A stretch of 64,000 nt of DNA from Stercorarius parasiticus (taxonomy: Eukaryota > Chordata > Aves > Charadriiformes > Stercorariidae), in NCBI GenBank assembly GCA_013396915.1, contig VWZL01003476.1, positions 62,001-126,000 on the forward strand, given 5' to 3'. Shown here piece by piece: positions 13,559 through 27,398 of this stretch. The notes under the pieces are model-generated. The model had not been told where the DNA came from, ran no database searches, and saw nothing but the letters and a program-made list of their open reading frames with translations. The stretch's first letter is position 1; the number at the start of each line of letters is the position of its first letter. Position numbers and translations under genes: made by a program.

Positions 13559-16289
13559 GACACCTCAAGAACTGAGACAGGTAACATATGTCAGCACACA
13601 ACATCTAGGTAGCAAGGGCCTGAGGAAAAGTCCATTGAACTCCTTCAGCAGGCTCAGGAGGGAACAACTGACAGCTCATTTGTTGCCGTAAGTACTTGCT
13701 TCTCAGATGCCGGGACTGGGACAGTCGATGCTAGCTAATTAATCTCCCTGAAAAAAATGAAACCATCTGGCTGTACAGTAATTACTCTTCCTGCCTGGGC
13801 TCAGGAGCCCACATGGCAGATCGTGGAGAGGCCATACCAAACAAGCAAGTATGGTAATGACATACTCTTTGCTGCTGTCATACAGCCCAAGTAACTGCTC
13901 AGGAAGTCCAGGCAGCCACCCAGCCTGCAGACACTTCCTTCCTTTGCTTAGTGTCCTGCTGCATGGAGAGATCCTCCCTCACCCAAACATGCAGCTGGCA
14001 GCAAGGGGCTTCACAGCCATGGTGGTCTGAGTCAGACCGAGGGCTCTTTGGCAAGGAGGCCAGAGCAGGCCCTTTCCAGAGCACCCCTCTGTCTGCAGCC
14101 TGCAGCTTATGCAGCTCTGGTCAAAAAGAGCAGGGCTGACAGCACCGAGGTGAACAGGGGCAGCCCAGCTGCCTCCCAGCCCACCTACTCGTGCTGCTCC
14201 TTGTCTGTGAACGCTGACTTCTCTTCCTCTGCTGGTTTCCTGGCCTCTTGGGGAGGAGGAAGAGGGAGTTTCCTGCTCTGCAGAGCCACAATTTGACAGA
14301 AGCATCCGCAGCCTTCACAACCCTGGGATGGCTGTCACAGGTCCTCGGCTTTCCCCCTGCATAGCCATATCACATACAATCCCCAAGCCAAGGTGCAGGC
14401 TCACAAGAATGATGGATCGTCGTTACCAGTAATCACTCCAGCTGCTCCCTGCTCTCCCACCACTGCTATGGGCAGATGCAGGAAAAACAGTGGAGGAAAC
14501 AAACCCTTCCTGGGAATGCCCCAGCTAAATTGAATCACCAACAAGTTTTGGAGGATGTTCAATCTGGTGGCCCATGAGGGCCTTTCAGAAATGCTTTTGC
14601 ATCCCTTATGATATTGGATACATCCACACATACAAAAGCTTTATGTATTGGTCATATAAACAATGTTTCAGGGCAGTAATAAGACAATCAAACCAATGGT
14701 TCATTAATAACATGGCATTCAGTGTAAGCTTTTTCCCCTCACTAACCAAAACACAGTCCATCTACCAAAGCAGGTTCAGAGTTACTCAAAATAGATTTTT
14801 TTTTTCATTACTAATGATGATAAAAACAAAGCAAGGATACTAAGAAACCAACACATGTAAACTACAAAAATTCCCTGAAGGAACCACAAATCATACTCCA
14901 CATAAATCTGGTAGGATAAATAGAGCTGTAATTCAAGGGCCACATGCATCCCCCAACAGCACCACGTGGGCAGCCCATGCCAGCTGCCTGGACAACCTCC
15001 CCATGGATGGCTTGCAAAGGACTTCCCAAAAAAACGGGTCTTTGTACAGGGCTCATGTCACAGTCTGACTGGGAAAGGAGAGGTGAGGACAAGCAGAGAG
15101 AGGAGGAGAGCCTGCTACCAGCTCCCTCCCATGCTTCCTCCTGTTCGGGGGAGCTGGACCTTTCCCTTTGGTTTTCACCAAAGGGCAGAGTTAAACTCAA
15201 TTCAAGGTAGGTAAAAACAGGCAGAGCTTTATTTCAAACATGCCTCAGTTGCTCAGTACAGTATAACTGCAAGAACTCGGATGAAGGAGGAAAAAAAAAA
15301 AAGGGTTTTGTAGTTAGTTATGAGTATGCTAACACGGTAAGAAATAAGGAAGCAAGGATGGGAGAGATAATTACTCTACGAGTTGCATTTCCGTTTTGGA
15401 CAGGAGATAATGAGATACCCTTTGCTATGCGGAAGAGTCTCCTAGCAGAGCAAACGCAAGGCTGGCAAAGGGCAAGCAAGTTGGAGTTGCAGAAACCTAG
15501 TGCCCCCTTACCAGTGCTGGTCAACAGGGCAAAACTTTCTTAGCAATGGGAGGACAGAAAACAAGATTAACCGACTCCTGGGGAAGAAAGTAGTCTTCCC
15601 TCCTCCTTGGGCACTACCCAGCCACTCCTCAGGATCCCTGACCTGCGCAGCTGCCCCAGGTTTCCACAGATGTCGCAGATGTGTCCTGATTGGCAGGGCC
15701 CTTGGCTCAGGGAGTGATGCAAGCAGACAAGTGCACTCTACTGCACTTCTTGAAGCCTGGACAGGCAGAAACGAGCTACTCGTGCTGGGAAGCCCCAGCA
15801 GACTCCAGGGAAATGCACAGAATTGCACAAAGCTGTTTGGAAAGAGCCACAGCAAAGTGGCCTGCCGATTATCCTAAATCCCTTGGCTTCAGTGAGCCAG
15901 GGACTGTTCCATACCTGTCCCCTGTGAGGAGGGTCTGCTTTCCAGTGCTGCGAGCCCCCAAGGAGCACTTTACAAGTGCTGCAGCCTTGCAAGGCCTGCA
16001 GAGTATTCAGCTGCCCATGGAAAAGGCTCTGTGGGAACACTAAAATAAACACCCAAAACTATGTGAGCAAAATCAACATCAGGTACACGGTTACTCTAGC
16101 CACCAAGGAGGGAGAAGTCTCCTTTCACAAACAGCCAGCGACAGAAAGCATTACTGGTGTGTTGCCTTACAGGTCCGAGTTAGTCCTGGAGCTGACAAGG
16201 CAGCGGGACGGAGTTTCCTCTTGTTTATTTACGTCTTGAGTCCATCCCAGTACCTCTTCCCCAAGAGCTCCTTTGCTGACCGAGCAAAG

Positions 16290-16860
16290 TTTCAGCTAAT
16301 GAGACTATTTTTAGCACCAATTGCTAGGAGAAGCTGAACCTTTTAACAAAGCCTCCTCAACACTGTAATGAGCATATTATTGCTAAGGGGAAAGAAAGAA
16401 AAAAGCTGGGGGTGGGCCTGTATCTAGGTCAGCATCAATCTCTCTGTGTCACCTATAGCGTTATTTTATGGGAAGCATGCAGATAATAAATGGTGATTAT
16501 GGAAAGCAGAGGGGAAGAGGCAATCCTGAGAAATTTACAGATAGGAGAGAAATCACATTAATAGGAGATAATACAGAGCTGCAAAACTGTTATAAAAAAG
16601 GCATTAGAAGAGCTCTGTAATTGGGGTTATTAGACACAACTACACGAGGCTTTTTTTTCCTTTTTGGGTGCATGTCACTGCGATGGATGTCACTTTCAAT
16701 AGTGATAATAACAGTAAAATATCCGTGTTAAAGCTGAGTACATTAACTTTTATATTGGTGTAATTTACTGCGTTACGAGTTCCCATCATTCAGGAGCGAA
16801 AGACAAAATGGTCTTCCTTACGATGTCGATAACCATGCACACACCTTACAGGAAGAAGAG
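16290..16860. promoter_or_regulatory. Candidate conserved non-coding element
   Basis: The block is markedly AT-rich beside its neighbours. It is dense in homeodomain-type cores (TAATGAG, ATTA, AATAAT) and GATA-type cores (GATAAT), and it keeps several CpGs. Open frames across it are short. This composition is typical of vertebrate developmental enhancers, but conservation cannot be seen from one sequence. The assignment is inference. Confidence 0.25.
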
Positions 16861-19800
16861 TTTCTTTAAATACCTATTCTATGTTAAATAATTCTTTTAA
16901 CTTTCCATTACTTTTTTCAGGAGAGACAAGGAGCAGGAGAAAGGGGTAAGCTATTCATATTGCTAGCATACATCATGAGCTGGATTTGCCATTGCTCTAT
17001 ATCTGGTGAAGTCATTCACAGATGCTTTTCCAGCCACACATACAAGAGATTGATTTGCTGCATGGGAAAGGGCAGAATGGACTGGACAGTAGTTACTAGT
17101 TTTTAAAAACTACGCATGCATCAATATGATATTGAAGGTAACATTAATTGCCAAAATTAAAAAAAAAAAAGAAAAAAAGGATTATTCAGTAGAGAATCTG
17201 CTTGCAGCACCGTGCGCTTTTACCTGTGGTTCAATAACGGAAAGGTGGAGTCCCTGTCCCTCAAAGTCGAAACGATGCTGTACCTGCTACAGCATTACAG
17301 CCACGTGCCCTTTAGGTGCTTAGAGTTACAAATAAAACAAGTCAAGCCTCAACTTGTTTCTATCTGTTCCCTATTGCAGAAGCTAAACGACTGCTAAAGG
17401 AACAACCTTTATTCCCAGGCTGTGAGTAGAAATCACAGCAGCATGAACACCACAAGCCCTAGGTCAGGCTTAGGCTCCATGAAGAAGCTAGTCGATGGCG
17501 GAGTCTTTGGCTCTAGCAACAGGAGAGCTACGTTCTGCTCTCACGCTGCCTCCCCAAGCACATCCGCGCCCTTGGGCAAGTCGCTCCTTTGACTACTCTT
17601 TCCAGAAAGTGCCTCCAGCTAAGCACTGTGATTGTACAGGACAAGCACAATGAGGCCTTGAGGGACTGCAGCAAGAATCCTTTCTGCTTCAAGATAAACT
17701 AGTTTTGATATGGTGCAGAGCTCTAAAGCTGACCAAACTACCCACAACAATGGCAAAAGCACTCTTAGAAAATCTGCTTCAAAACTGCATAGAAGCTGAC
17801 TTGATACCACTGTGATTTCAGAAATGGAGTGGGCATCTGGGGGCTGAGCTACAGCAAGTTTTAATGCTATCTAAAAATCACAAAGGGAGGAAATTTTCCT
17901 TCTTCCTGCAAGTCAGACCATATATGCAATACAACGCAAGCATCTCTATTTAGGTGGGCTCCTGCTTTCACACAATTACTCCCAGTCTCTCTTAGCCAAG
18001 AGCCCATGTCTGTAACAGCAATGAGACCTAAAGGCTCCCTCCAGTCACTGTATTCCTCAGGGCCAAGGGGTCTGTAGGGCACTGAACAGGAAGATAGTTC
18101 TGCTCGCATTCAGTTTTGTTTGTGAAATCAATCAGTTCGCTTGCCTCCAAAAGGCAGACCTACCCACCAGCTCTCACAGCATGAACACAAAAAACCCCAA
18201 ACAGGGTTGTGAGTAGCACAAGGAACAGGCACTGAGAAATGCAATCAGCTCCCCCAAGCTGCACTTTCAAATTGCAAATTACAGAATAGCTTCAATATTA
18301 AGAAAGGATTAAAGGACTCTGGTTTGTTTCCAAAACAAAACACTGCAGTGTGGCATGACTGAAAGCCATCCCATCCAAATGGAATTCAACACTTCATTCA
18401 AGCCCAAACATTTTTCTTCCATATGTTCAGCTGATTAATTGAGGATTCAACTGTTTATGCCCTACTATGTGCTGGTTTGGGGTTGGTTTTGTTTTTGATT
18501 TTTTTTTTCTCTTAACAGTAACTGCATTTGATCAAAGTGACTCTTGCCTACACATATAAAGGCTTTAGCTGGTACCTCAGAAGTGAGACAAGACAAACAG
18601 GAGGATTACCTCCTTCCTTCACCTCTGAGCTAGAGAAGTTCAAATCTGCTGAAGACCCTGACTTTTCTTTCCTTGTTCCTCACTTTGTGAGCCAGACTCT
18701 GCTCTCTCCACCTCTGCGGAGACTGCACAGTCGCCTCTGTAAAAGGCAGAGAGGTCTCTACCTGCTGGCTTGACTGGTGTTATCCACCCTAGCTCTGCAA
18801 TACTGGACCTATGATATCTACAGCTACCTGCTATCTCCCTGCCTTCCTACCATTTGTTTCACAATGGTTAGCCTGCTGAGAAAATATTTGCTTTGCATTT
18901 GAGAAAAGGTCACTGACTGGTGGTATAAACCACTCTCCTCTGAGACAACAGGAATGGGAGTCAGATCCTAAAAATCAGCCTGGAGTCTTCTTCCTCCTCC
19001 CCTGCTTCCTCCCACATCCCATTCACATGGCATGAAAAGGCTCTCAGTGGCTCCAAGCCCAAAGAAAGGAGAACATATTTCATGTTCCTCATGAAATCTA
19101 CCTCCACCGGTCCCTTGTTCAGCTCTCAGCAGGAAGCAGGGCTCGCCCTAAATAGAACCGAGGTGGGTAACAAAACAGGAAGATTCATTTCCTGTAGCAC
19201 CATGGGGCTGGCAGCAGCAGTTCCCTGTCCTCAGCATGCTTTCCGAGGACAGTCCTCCAAGGTGGCACAAGCAAACACATGAACTGGAGTAGGGGCCAAC
19301 CACACTTCACTGGCGTTGCCTTTGAAATACACTTTGTTAGGTGAGCTCCTTATACCCAGCTGTAGAAGCAGTGACACAAGAGCACATCAGCTGCACCATA
19401 CTGCTGCAGCACAGCAGGGGATGCAGGATATGAAATGAGTTTGGCAGCTTAACACTCGGTCAAAGGAAGCAATGCACTCCCCTGTGCACAACAGTGTTTT
19501 GTGTCGATTTCAAGTTTGCTTTTTACCAGCAACTTGCTGGTTCCTATGCGGTTTCATGTACATAAAGAACAAAAGGGCATAAACACTATAATTTCAATGG
19601 AAAAAAGTCTCCCACTTAAATGCAAGGAACAATAAAGTTAATAAACTATGTAATTACAATCCCAGAGTACACATCTGTCTGTACAAAATACCCCCTTGTA
19701 TTGTGACCAGCCACACGGAAAATCTGTATCCTGCCAGTGCAACTGAGTAACATCAAGACTAATTCAAAGGCCATTAAACAGAACGTGAGCCGGGCTGCTG

Positions 19801-22800
19801 GTTTCAGTAGCTTTGGACCAAGACACTTCAGCACATTAATAGTTTCACCATTTCTTTGCTTGCATAGGGATATATCTGTCCATTCAGAGCAGCAACAGCT
19901 GTTTAACATGGAGCAGTGGTTGGAAAGAGCAAACTTATCAGGGAGGAGGATGACTGAAAGAATATATGCTTGGGGAATGGAACGGGGGGAGAAAAGGGGA
20001 ATTTCAACAAGGATGAAGATCGCTGGTGTACAGATCCCTATCTAGCTTTAAATGACTTCGCTATCATGCTGTAACAGCACAGCTGCAGCAGCACAGCTTC
20101 AGCGTGCGCAGTTCTTCCTGCCCCAGATCCTAAAGATCAGGTTTCACAAGATGGTTGGTTCAAACTAAGACCTCATTTCATTTTACCCCCCATCCTGTCC
20201 CCTGCTCCCCACAGCACTGCCTCCCTCTTTCCCTGAGTCAACTGCAACACTGGTCTGATCCCCTGGGGAACTGCTTCATCTTAAAAAGACAGCAGCAAAT
20301 AAGCTATTAGGGAAAGAAACAGTTGTAGTTATTGTCTGAGTGTGAGAAAAGCCAATTCATAGACAGGAAGGTGAGTAAACAAGCTGTTTGGTTTTTGCAA
20401 GGTAAGGCAGAGTTCTGCAGAAAGCACCAAACTTCATTCATTCACCTCCAGAGCCATCCATACTCCTAACTGCTCACGGAGGTTTTTGCACACACACGCT
20501 CAAGGAAGGGATACTATAGATAACAACAATCTGCTGAGAACATCATGCACTGTCTTCAAACATGCACAAAAAGACAATTGTGACTGGGTCAGGACTTCCA
20601 ATTACTTTGATGCCTTCATGGTCACCAAACGTGATATTGCAGGTAGGTAATATTCCCTGCTCAGTGCTCAAGTCAGCCCCTCTCTCCTTCCAAGAGGCTC
20701 ACAGTCACTAATGGTTATTCCTTTCTATAGAGCACTTACCAGAAACTCAGAGAGACTGCTCCACTGCCTTGCAAGAGCTCCACCATGTTTTGCTTGGAGC
20801 CAGCTCTGCTGTACATGAGAAGGATGGAAAGGTGTGCTGACTCTTTGTGCAGTCCTTTTTCCAGGGGCCTGTCAGTCAAAAAGGTCAGGGAGTGCAAAGA
20901 AAGGACAGCGGGGAAGTTGACAGAATTAAAAGATTAAGGAAACAAAGTTGCCACTACAATCATTGTTGCAAGGTAGAGACCCCATAGAGAGCCATCACTG
21001 TGCAACAAGAGCACGTGGGATACAGGAAGGCAAGTACTTGGCCCTTCCTTTGCTTCAGTTCCCTAATCCAGCACAAATGCATTTGGGGATTTATGGGTTT
21101 TTGGAAGCTTCCAGCAAAGCTCAGGGCCTGTTCCTTGGGTTATTGTTTTCCCATCTGTTTCTCTTCATTTTATTCCATCACAGAGGCCCCATCGTGGGAC
21201 ACAAGAATGTGACCGGAACAATAGGCAGAACTTACTGCCTCCAGGACTGCAGCGAGGGCAGAGCCGCCATTGCAGGATGGGAGCCAGAGGCTTCTATATT
21301 TAGCCCTTTCTTGCTTATTCCAGATCACATTCGCACCCTGCACCAAGAAGTCAGGAGGCTTTCACCACACCACTGTCCCCGAGCACTGCACATCCAGCAG
21401 GGCCCCTGAACATAAAACATTCATTTCCCTTCTAATAAATGCCAAAAGGAAGACTTCCTGCTCCCCCCTCCCCTTTCCAAAGCCCTATTTTGACAGACTT
21501 TTTTCTTCATATAAGCAAACTAAACAAAACCATCTCCTCCTCTGCAAGGCTGGCGGCCTTGGAGCAGCACCAGGACTCCAGAGCTTGGACAGCGCGGCAC
21601 TGCCTGTCGGAACAGGGCCCTGCAAAGAGGCAGAAATGGATGAGCTAATTTCCCCCCTATGTTTGAACCTGAGCTAAACTCACTAACCCAGAGAGATTTG
21701 CCCCAAGCCCACAGCCCAACACCTGAGGGGCAGGGCAGGTGAAGGAGAACCAGGTCTGAGCACCCATCTGGTCCCAATCACCACCGTAGCATGTGCATAC
21801 ACCTCTCAAACAGAATGGGCAGGAGACTGCTGAGCAAAAGCTCAGGTCTTGTTGCAAAGCCCTTCCCACCGTATTCCAAGGCACCTCTCTACCACTTTGA
21901 AGGCAGAGAGGGCTCTTACCTTGCAGGAAGCCAAGCTGACTGTGGCACCAACTGCAGTGCCGTTTAGCACTTAACTCATTCACTTCATCAAGGCAAGGGG
22001 ATCCTGCAGAGCAAGAGGAAAACCATTCACATTTCCAGGAACACTTACCTAAGAGCTGTGCTGTTTGAAAATAGTTCAATGATGGACAAGTCCTCTTTCT
22101 GCTCCTTCCACAAGGGTTGTAGATCAGGACTGTTCTGCACTTCATCTCTCCAGTTCTACCAAAGTTCCACTAAAGATTGCTGGAGTCCCAGTGAGAGGTT
22201 TAGCACACATGTGCCTCCTGGGCACCTTGCTGCCATCCATATTACTCCCCCTGTATACCAATGTGTTTCAACACCCTGCCTTTTCTCCTGTAGGCATTCC
22301 CACCGCTGCCAACTCCCCATTCCTTCTGAAAGCCCTCCCACTATAAGTGGCTGTATCAAGGAGAAAAGGCTGATGCTGGATGGGATGTAAGAATATTATT
22401 TTCTTTCCCTTTAAAGTATGTCTGTCCCCAGAAAATTAGTGGTACCTAGCTGTGGCCAAGCACAGATGGAGAAATTACATCTTCTGGTGGTATCACAAAC
22501 CACGCCACTAATTTGCTTTGTGGCCTCAAACTTGTTGCAGGTTAAATTTTCCTCCCTGAGGTATTTGCTTCCAAGGGCTGCTCTGAGGTAGGGGTGTCTG
22601 ATGAGTGTTTGGAGAGTCCGGGACAAAAGCAGCATAGTTACAAGGCTGAGCAGGTTGTCTTCCTGCAGCTTGGGATCAGCCCTGTTCCTGTTGTGCTCAC
22701 TGAACACCTTTGCACTGACAGCACAGGCATGTGTTTATCTGCCATGCAGATGCCCCCACTTTTACTTCTTTTGTGTCCTGGAGCCTGGCTTCCCTCTGCT

Positions 22801-25800
22801 CGTGCCAAGGAGGCAGTCCACAGTGAGTTCTCTGAACAACTAGCACATGCCAGCAAGCTGTAAACGAGCCCTGTGTGTACAGCAAGTCTGAAAGGAAGGG
22901 AACACTTTCCACCTGGCATTCCTGCAGGTCTTCAGACAGCGGTTATTTATCCAAGGTAGAGGAGAAAAGGGTGCTGGAGTTTCCAGTGGAAGAAGCTGAT
23001 AGAGAAGCAATAGCAGCACTCAGGGCTTTGCTTGGCCAGCAAAGTGCTGAATAAAAAAAAAAAAAAAATCATGCTGCTCCATCTTGCAGCCAAATTTTCC
23101 CTTAAATCTTCCCCTTCCCTCCCAGATACGCCTCCCTGGAGCACAGGAGATGAAGCTCAGACCCTTTGGAAGCTTCAGCTTCCACAAAGGCTTTGAGTTA
23201 CTATCACGTCAAAAACAGGGCTGTGCTCAGGCTGAGGGCCACAGCACTGACACCGAACAAGAGAGGATGCTGCATGGAGAGAACTGATCCAGCCAAGGAG
23301 AGATGAGGGAAGACCTGAGGCACGCACAGGTAACGGTGAGTTTACTGAAGGTCACACAGCAGATTTTACGGTAGTACTGGAAAATTACCTGAAGCCCTGA
23401 TAAATCCTACACCGCAAGGATGCTTTTCCAGAATATCAAACATCCAATCTACACCACCTTTCTCAGAGCAGGAACCATGAACAACCCATCAACTGGATCC
23501 AGACTGTTCCTGCATGCCTCCTCCCCTGTGTGACTGAAACACCCCCACCACAGTGCCCAAGCATAAGTTTTCATGACAGATACCTGGGGGAAGAAGGTAC
23601 TTGCACACAAGAGCTTTGAAAGCGTGTTTTGCACAGCCCCTTCCATGAAGTGATGGGTACCCACCACGTGACAGGTAACACCATATTGTGCAGTGTTACC
23701 AAGGAACTGTTTCCCATCTTGTGATTACAGACTCTCTGGGGCAAATAGCCTTGATGCATCTCGTGATCCCTCTCTTGGTTCTCATGTGAGCACATGAATT
23801 TGTTACAGCTAGAGCAGGAATGGCAACTATGGTAACCCTGGTGAATCCATAGGGTCCTCAGATAACCTTGCTTTTGACTTGCCAACCTCAATACCCACAG
23901 GTACTCAAGAAAAAGCCCACTGGGTGTTATGGGAAGTGTTTCTAAGCCTAGGCTATGCAAGGAAAAAAGCAGACACAATGTCCCTCCTCAAACTGTCTCC
24001 AGACAGGAGCCTCCAGCAGGCTTTATAACTCTAGGTATTATGTTCAGTTGCAGCTGAAGCCATCCCAGTAAGGAAGACAGAGAGAGAAAGATACACCAGT
24101 GTTCTCCTCACCACCCCTTGTACATGTACCAAAAGGCCCAATTTCCTCTGTCCTCCTCACCAAAAGAAAGCTTGTCCCCCACTCTGGCATTAGCCAAGCC
24201 TGCTGTTCTCTCCTCCCCTCTTTACTCCTGAAGGATGTAAACCCTGTACTCCTGTATTCTCTCAGCTAGCTGGGGATGCAGCTGTCAGAGATACTAACTT
24301 TTGGTAAGTCATGCTTCAGCATCAGCCAAATTCATCTGCAGGACACAAGCACTAATGCTAATTCTAATGCTATCCTCAACGTTGTTACTTTGCAGATGAT
24401 TAACAAATGGCCACATCAGTTACCTGCGCCACATCCCTTTAAAAGACACAGACATCCCAGAAGAGTTGTTCCCCAGATGTGAGGGCAGCTTTCCACCCAT
24501 CAGTCCCCTGGCACGTGAGGCAATACTTTTGTATTGACACAGCATTTCCTATACCTGCAGAGCTAAAAGGCTTTCAAGATACCAAACAGAACTTGAGACT
24601 GTGTACAGGCAGAGACAGACACCAGGGAGGACTTCCCAGTACACAAGGTGAAAGCCCTGTGAGCACAGACAGCATCATTTCATAATCAACTCCCTTCAAA
24701 AACCAGTAAAACTCTCCCCATCAAGCAACTTGATCTCATTCTGCCCCTACAGGAAGACGTTCCATGTCTTAGCACCGCAGTAAATAGGAAACATCTTTGA
24801 TTTCAAACCTTGATTACTATCAGGTCCTCACCAGTCTTACACCATCCTCACCTTTTAATTCTCAGAGGTCTTCCCCTCTCCTCATCCAATCTTCCTCCCA
24901 TCCATTTAGAAGAAAAGGGAGTAAAAAAGTTGTTCTCCTAGAAGTCAAATCTAGTCTATCTTCCTGCAGATACAGAGCATATACGTCCTTTCAGGGAGGA
25001 ACAGAAAAATTGTGATCCTTTCTGAACCCCAAGGGAAGGGTCTGGGTTCCCTAACCCTGCTGTTCCACCATCATCAGTCACTAGGCCCCGAAGAAATCTC
25101 TTATTTCCCATAAGCACATCTGGGCAGCAAGGCACAGTGATGCAGCCACTTTCCAACTGGGTGGAAGGCACAAGATGATAAAGACAAGTATGCAGCAGGG
25201 AAGGAGGTGGTAACGGGCTTAACAGAGCCTTGCAGAGCATGGACAGAGAATAACAAGCAGATGTATAATACCAGAAGCTTTGACTGAGTAAGGATTATAA
25301 CTTTACAGATAAATGCAATCAATGCATATGCACAAACATTTGTGGTCAACAGTGCAATTTCATCTCTAGCTGAATGATCCACTGGGTACACATGTTCAAA
25401 TGTGCACAACACCATTACTGCACAACTAAAAATCCTTTCCCATAAAGCCACACAGACTCCCTTGGGCAGAGGCCAAGCAGTTAAATAAAAAAGTCTATCC
25501 AGAGTGAGAACTCTTCAGAGACATCTCACCATCTGGAAAGAGGAGGGGGTCTTACTCTGAGAATGCTTGGAGAGCCCGACCTACCACGGTTAAACACGTG
25601 CCTCATCCAATGTTAATTCCTGGGGAAGAGGATCATATCATTCCCACCGCTTTATGCGGCAGGACCTGCAGTGAGCAAATGGGCCTGATTCTCCTCCACT
25701 CTCCAGACAAGAGCATACAGACAGAGCCCAAGACGGGATGGAAGCTGGCCATTCAGCATTTGCTTTTTAGTGAGGCCAAACTCGCAGTATTGTTGGTGAC

Positions 25801-27363
25801 AAACAAAAGCCATGCTGTTAGTGTGGGCTTCTTCATTTCCTTTTATTATATCCCCACCCATGTCATGTAAATAAAGCTGCAGTTAGCTTCCTTCGAAGCA
25901 CTGGGGCAGTGAAGATTGTACTGAGCTTCAGAAGGGAGCACAGCCAAGGCAAGGACATCACCTCCTTACACCATTCCCTGAAGAGATCGGGCACTCCCAA
26001 CAAACGGGAACAAGAATTTTGAACAAAGATCACAGGACCCTGCTCTCAAAAAGCCTTTGATATGCAAGCTGGACTAGGACAGCAGTGGTCAGAAGAAATT
26101 AAGTAGGATGTAGGACTTGGCTCCATCTAGCCCAGGAGGCTGTGTCCTGGTAAAGAGTAACATTTTAGATGGCCATATAAAAATCTCTGTATTTCATAGT
26201 CACATGAGGCCTGTCTTCTGGTGGGCTTCCAAGAGCTCAGCTAGGCAGAGGCACCACCCATATGGATGCAATTGCAAACAAATGACCTTGGAGAGATATG
26301 TCCCCGGAGAAATTAACACATCCAGTGGGAGTTCTCATCCTATTCCCTTTCTGCTAAAGGACAGAGGCAACATGGAGGAGCACAGAAAGTCTCATTTGGC
26401 AAAACTCAACCTGTATAAGGGTTCTGATCCCTACTCTTTCACTCAAGGCTGGCCCAAGCAAGTCTTGGTACCTCCACCCCTCTCTTGTGGTGGCAAACCA
26501 GAAAGAGGAACACCTCTCTAGAGGTGAGAGAAGAGCCCAAAACCCACTGCCTTAAAGCTCAGAGCACATCATCACTCAGTGTCCTCAGTCTCTTAAGAGA
26601 GGGGCCCCCAAGGCAGCTCAGCCTCAATCCAGTAGAAGGTCCCAGGGAAGAGCAAGGACAATAGGGCACAGCTCTCATGCTTGTAGGACAGCATACAGCT
26701 AGACACAGGCAGCCAGTGGACCAGGAGTTATCCAGCATGAACAAAAAGAGCTCTTTCCAGCCTCTGCCTCACAGCTGCTCATCTGTATTCCAACCCTTTG
26801 ACCCTGACAAACCTTCTGGCTGAGAGAGAAGGGGCCCATCATTTCATCTGCTCCCTCCCATCACTCTCCTGTTCCAATATCCTTAGCCCACCCATCCCCA
26901 CTTGCTATAAAGCTGACTGCTTCCTTCACAGGGTCACCTCCCTGCAAAACAAAGAGCCTCTCACCTGGACACCGAGTTTCCTGGATGTCGTCTGATCAGG
27001 ACAGGGAAGGAGGAGAGAAAGGTCTTCCTCCAGAACATGGAGATGGAATTGGCTGAAGCAGCTCCAATCAATTGGGCTGCAGTATCTGAGATGGTATTTT
27101 GATTCCAGTCCTACAGCAAGACAGCACAAGGCCAGGCAAGGGCAGATTACATGATCTCTCAAAGCCGCCTTTCACTACAGCACAACACATCCTCTGTGTT
27201 ATTAGAGGGCTTTTTCAGACTGAATGAAATAACACTCTACAGCTCTCGATTCCTACCTCATGGCAGTAACAGCATCTCTCCTGCCCACCTTTCTCCAGGG
27301 AGGAGATTAAATATCAGAGATGAATCAAAATGCAGTCAATCAGGCAAGGCAATCTGCCAAAGC

Positions 27364-27398
27364 AGGAAAAAGGAAGGGAAGGAGGGAGGGAGAGAAGG
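27364..27398 (+). repeat. 35-bp uninterrupted purine tract
   Basis: The plus strand is all A and G from 27364 to 27398, made of GGAAGG- and GGGA-type blocks. It is simple sequence that could adopt a triplex. No function is implied. Confidence 0.8.

Noticed and set aside
13048..13691. Two frames with similar peptides (SGQ..NTPTCP) suggesting duplicated exons
   Set aside because: The similarity follows from the local DNA duplication. The flanks lack convincing splice sites and the homologous frame is short.
21657..22145. 162-codon minus-strand Cys- and Ser-rich open frame
   Set aside because: No domain, no gene structure, and an overlapping frame on the opposite strand. Cys/Ser richness reflects local composition.
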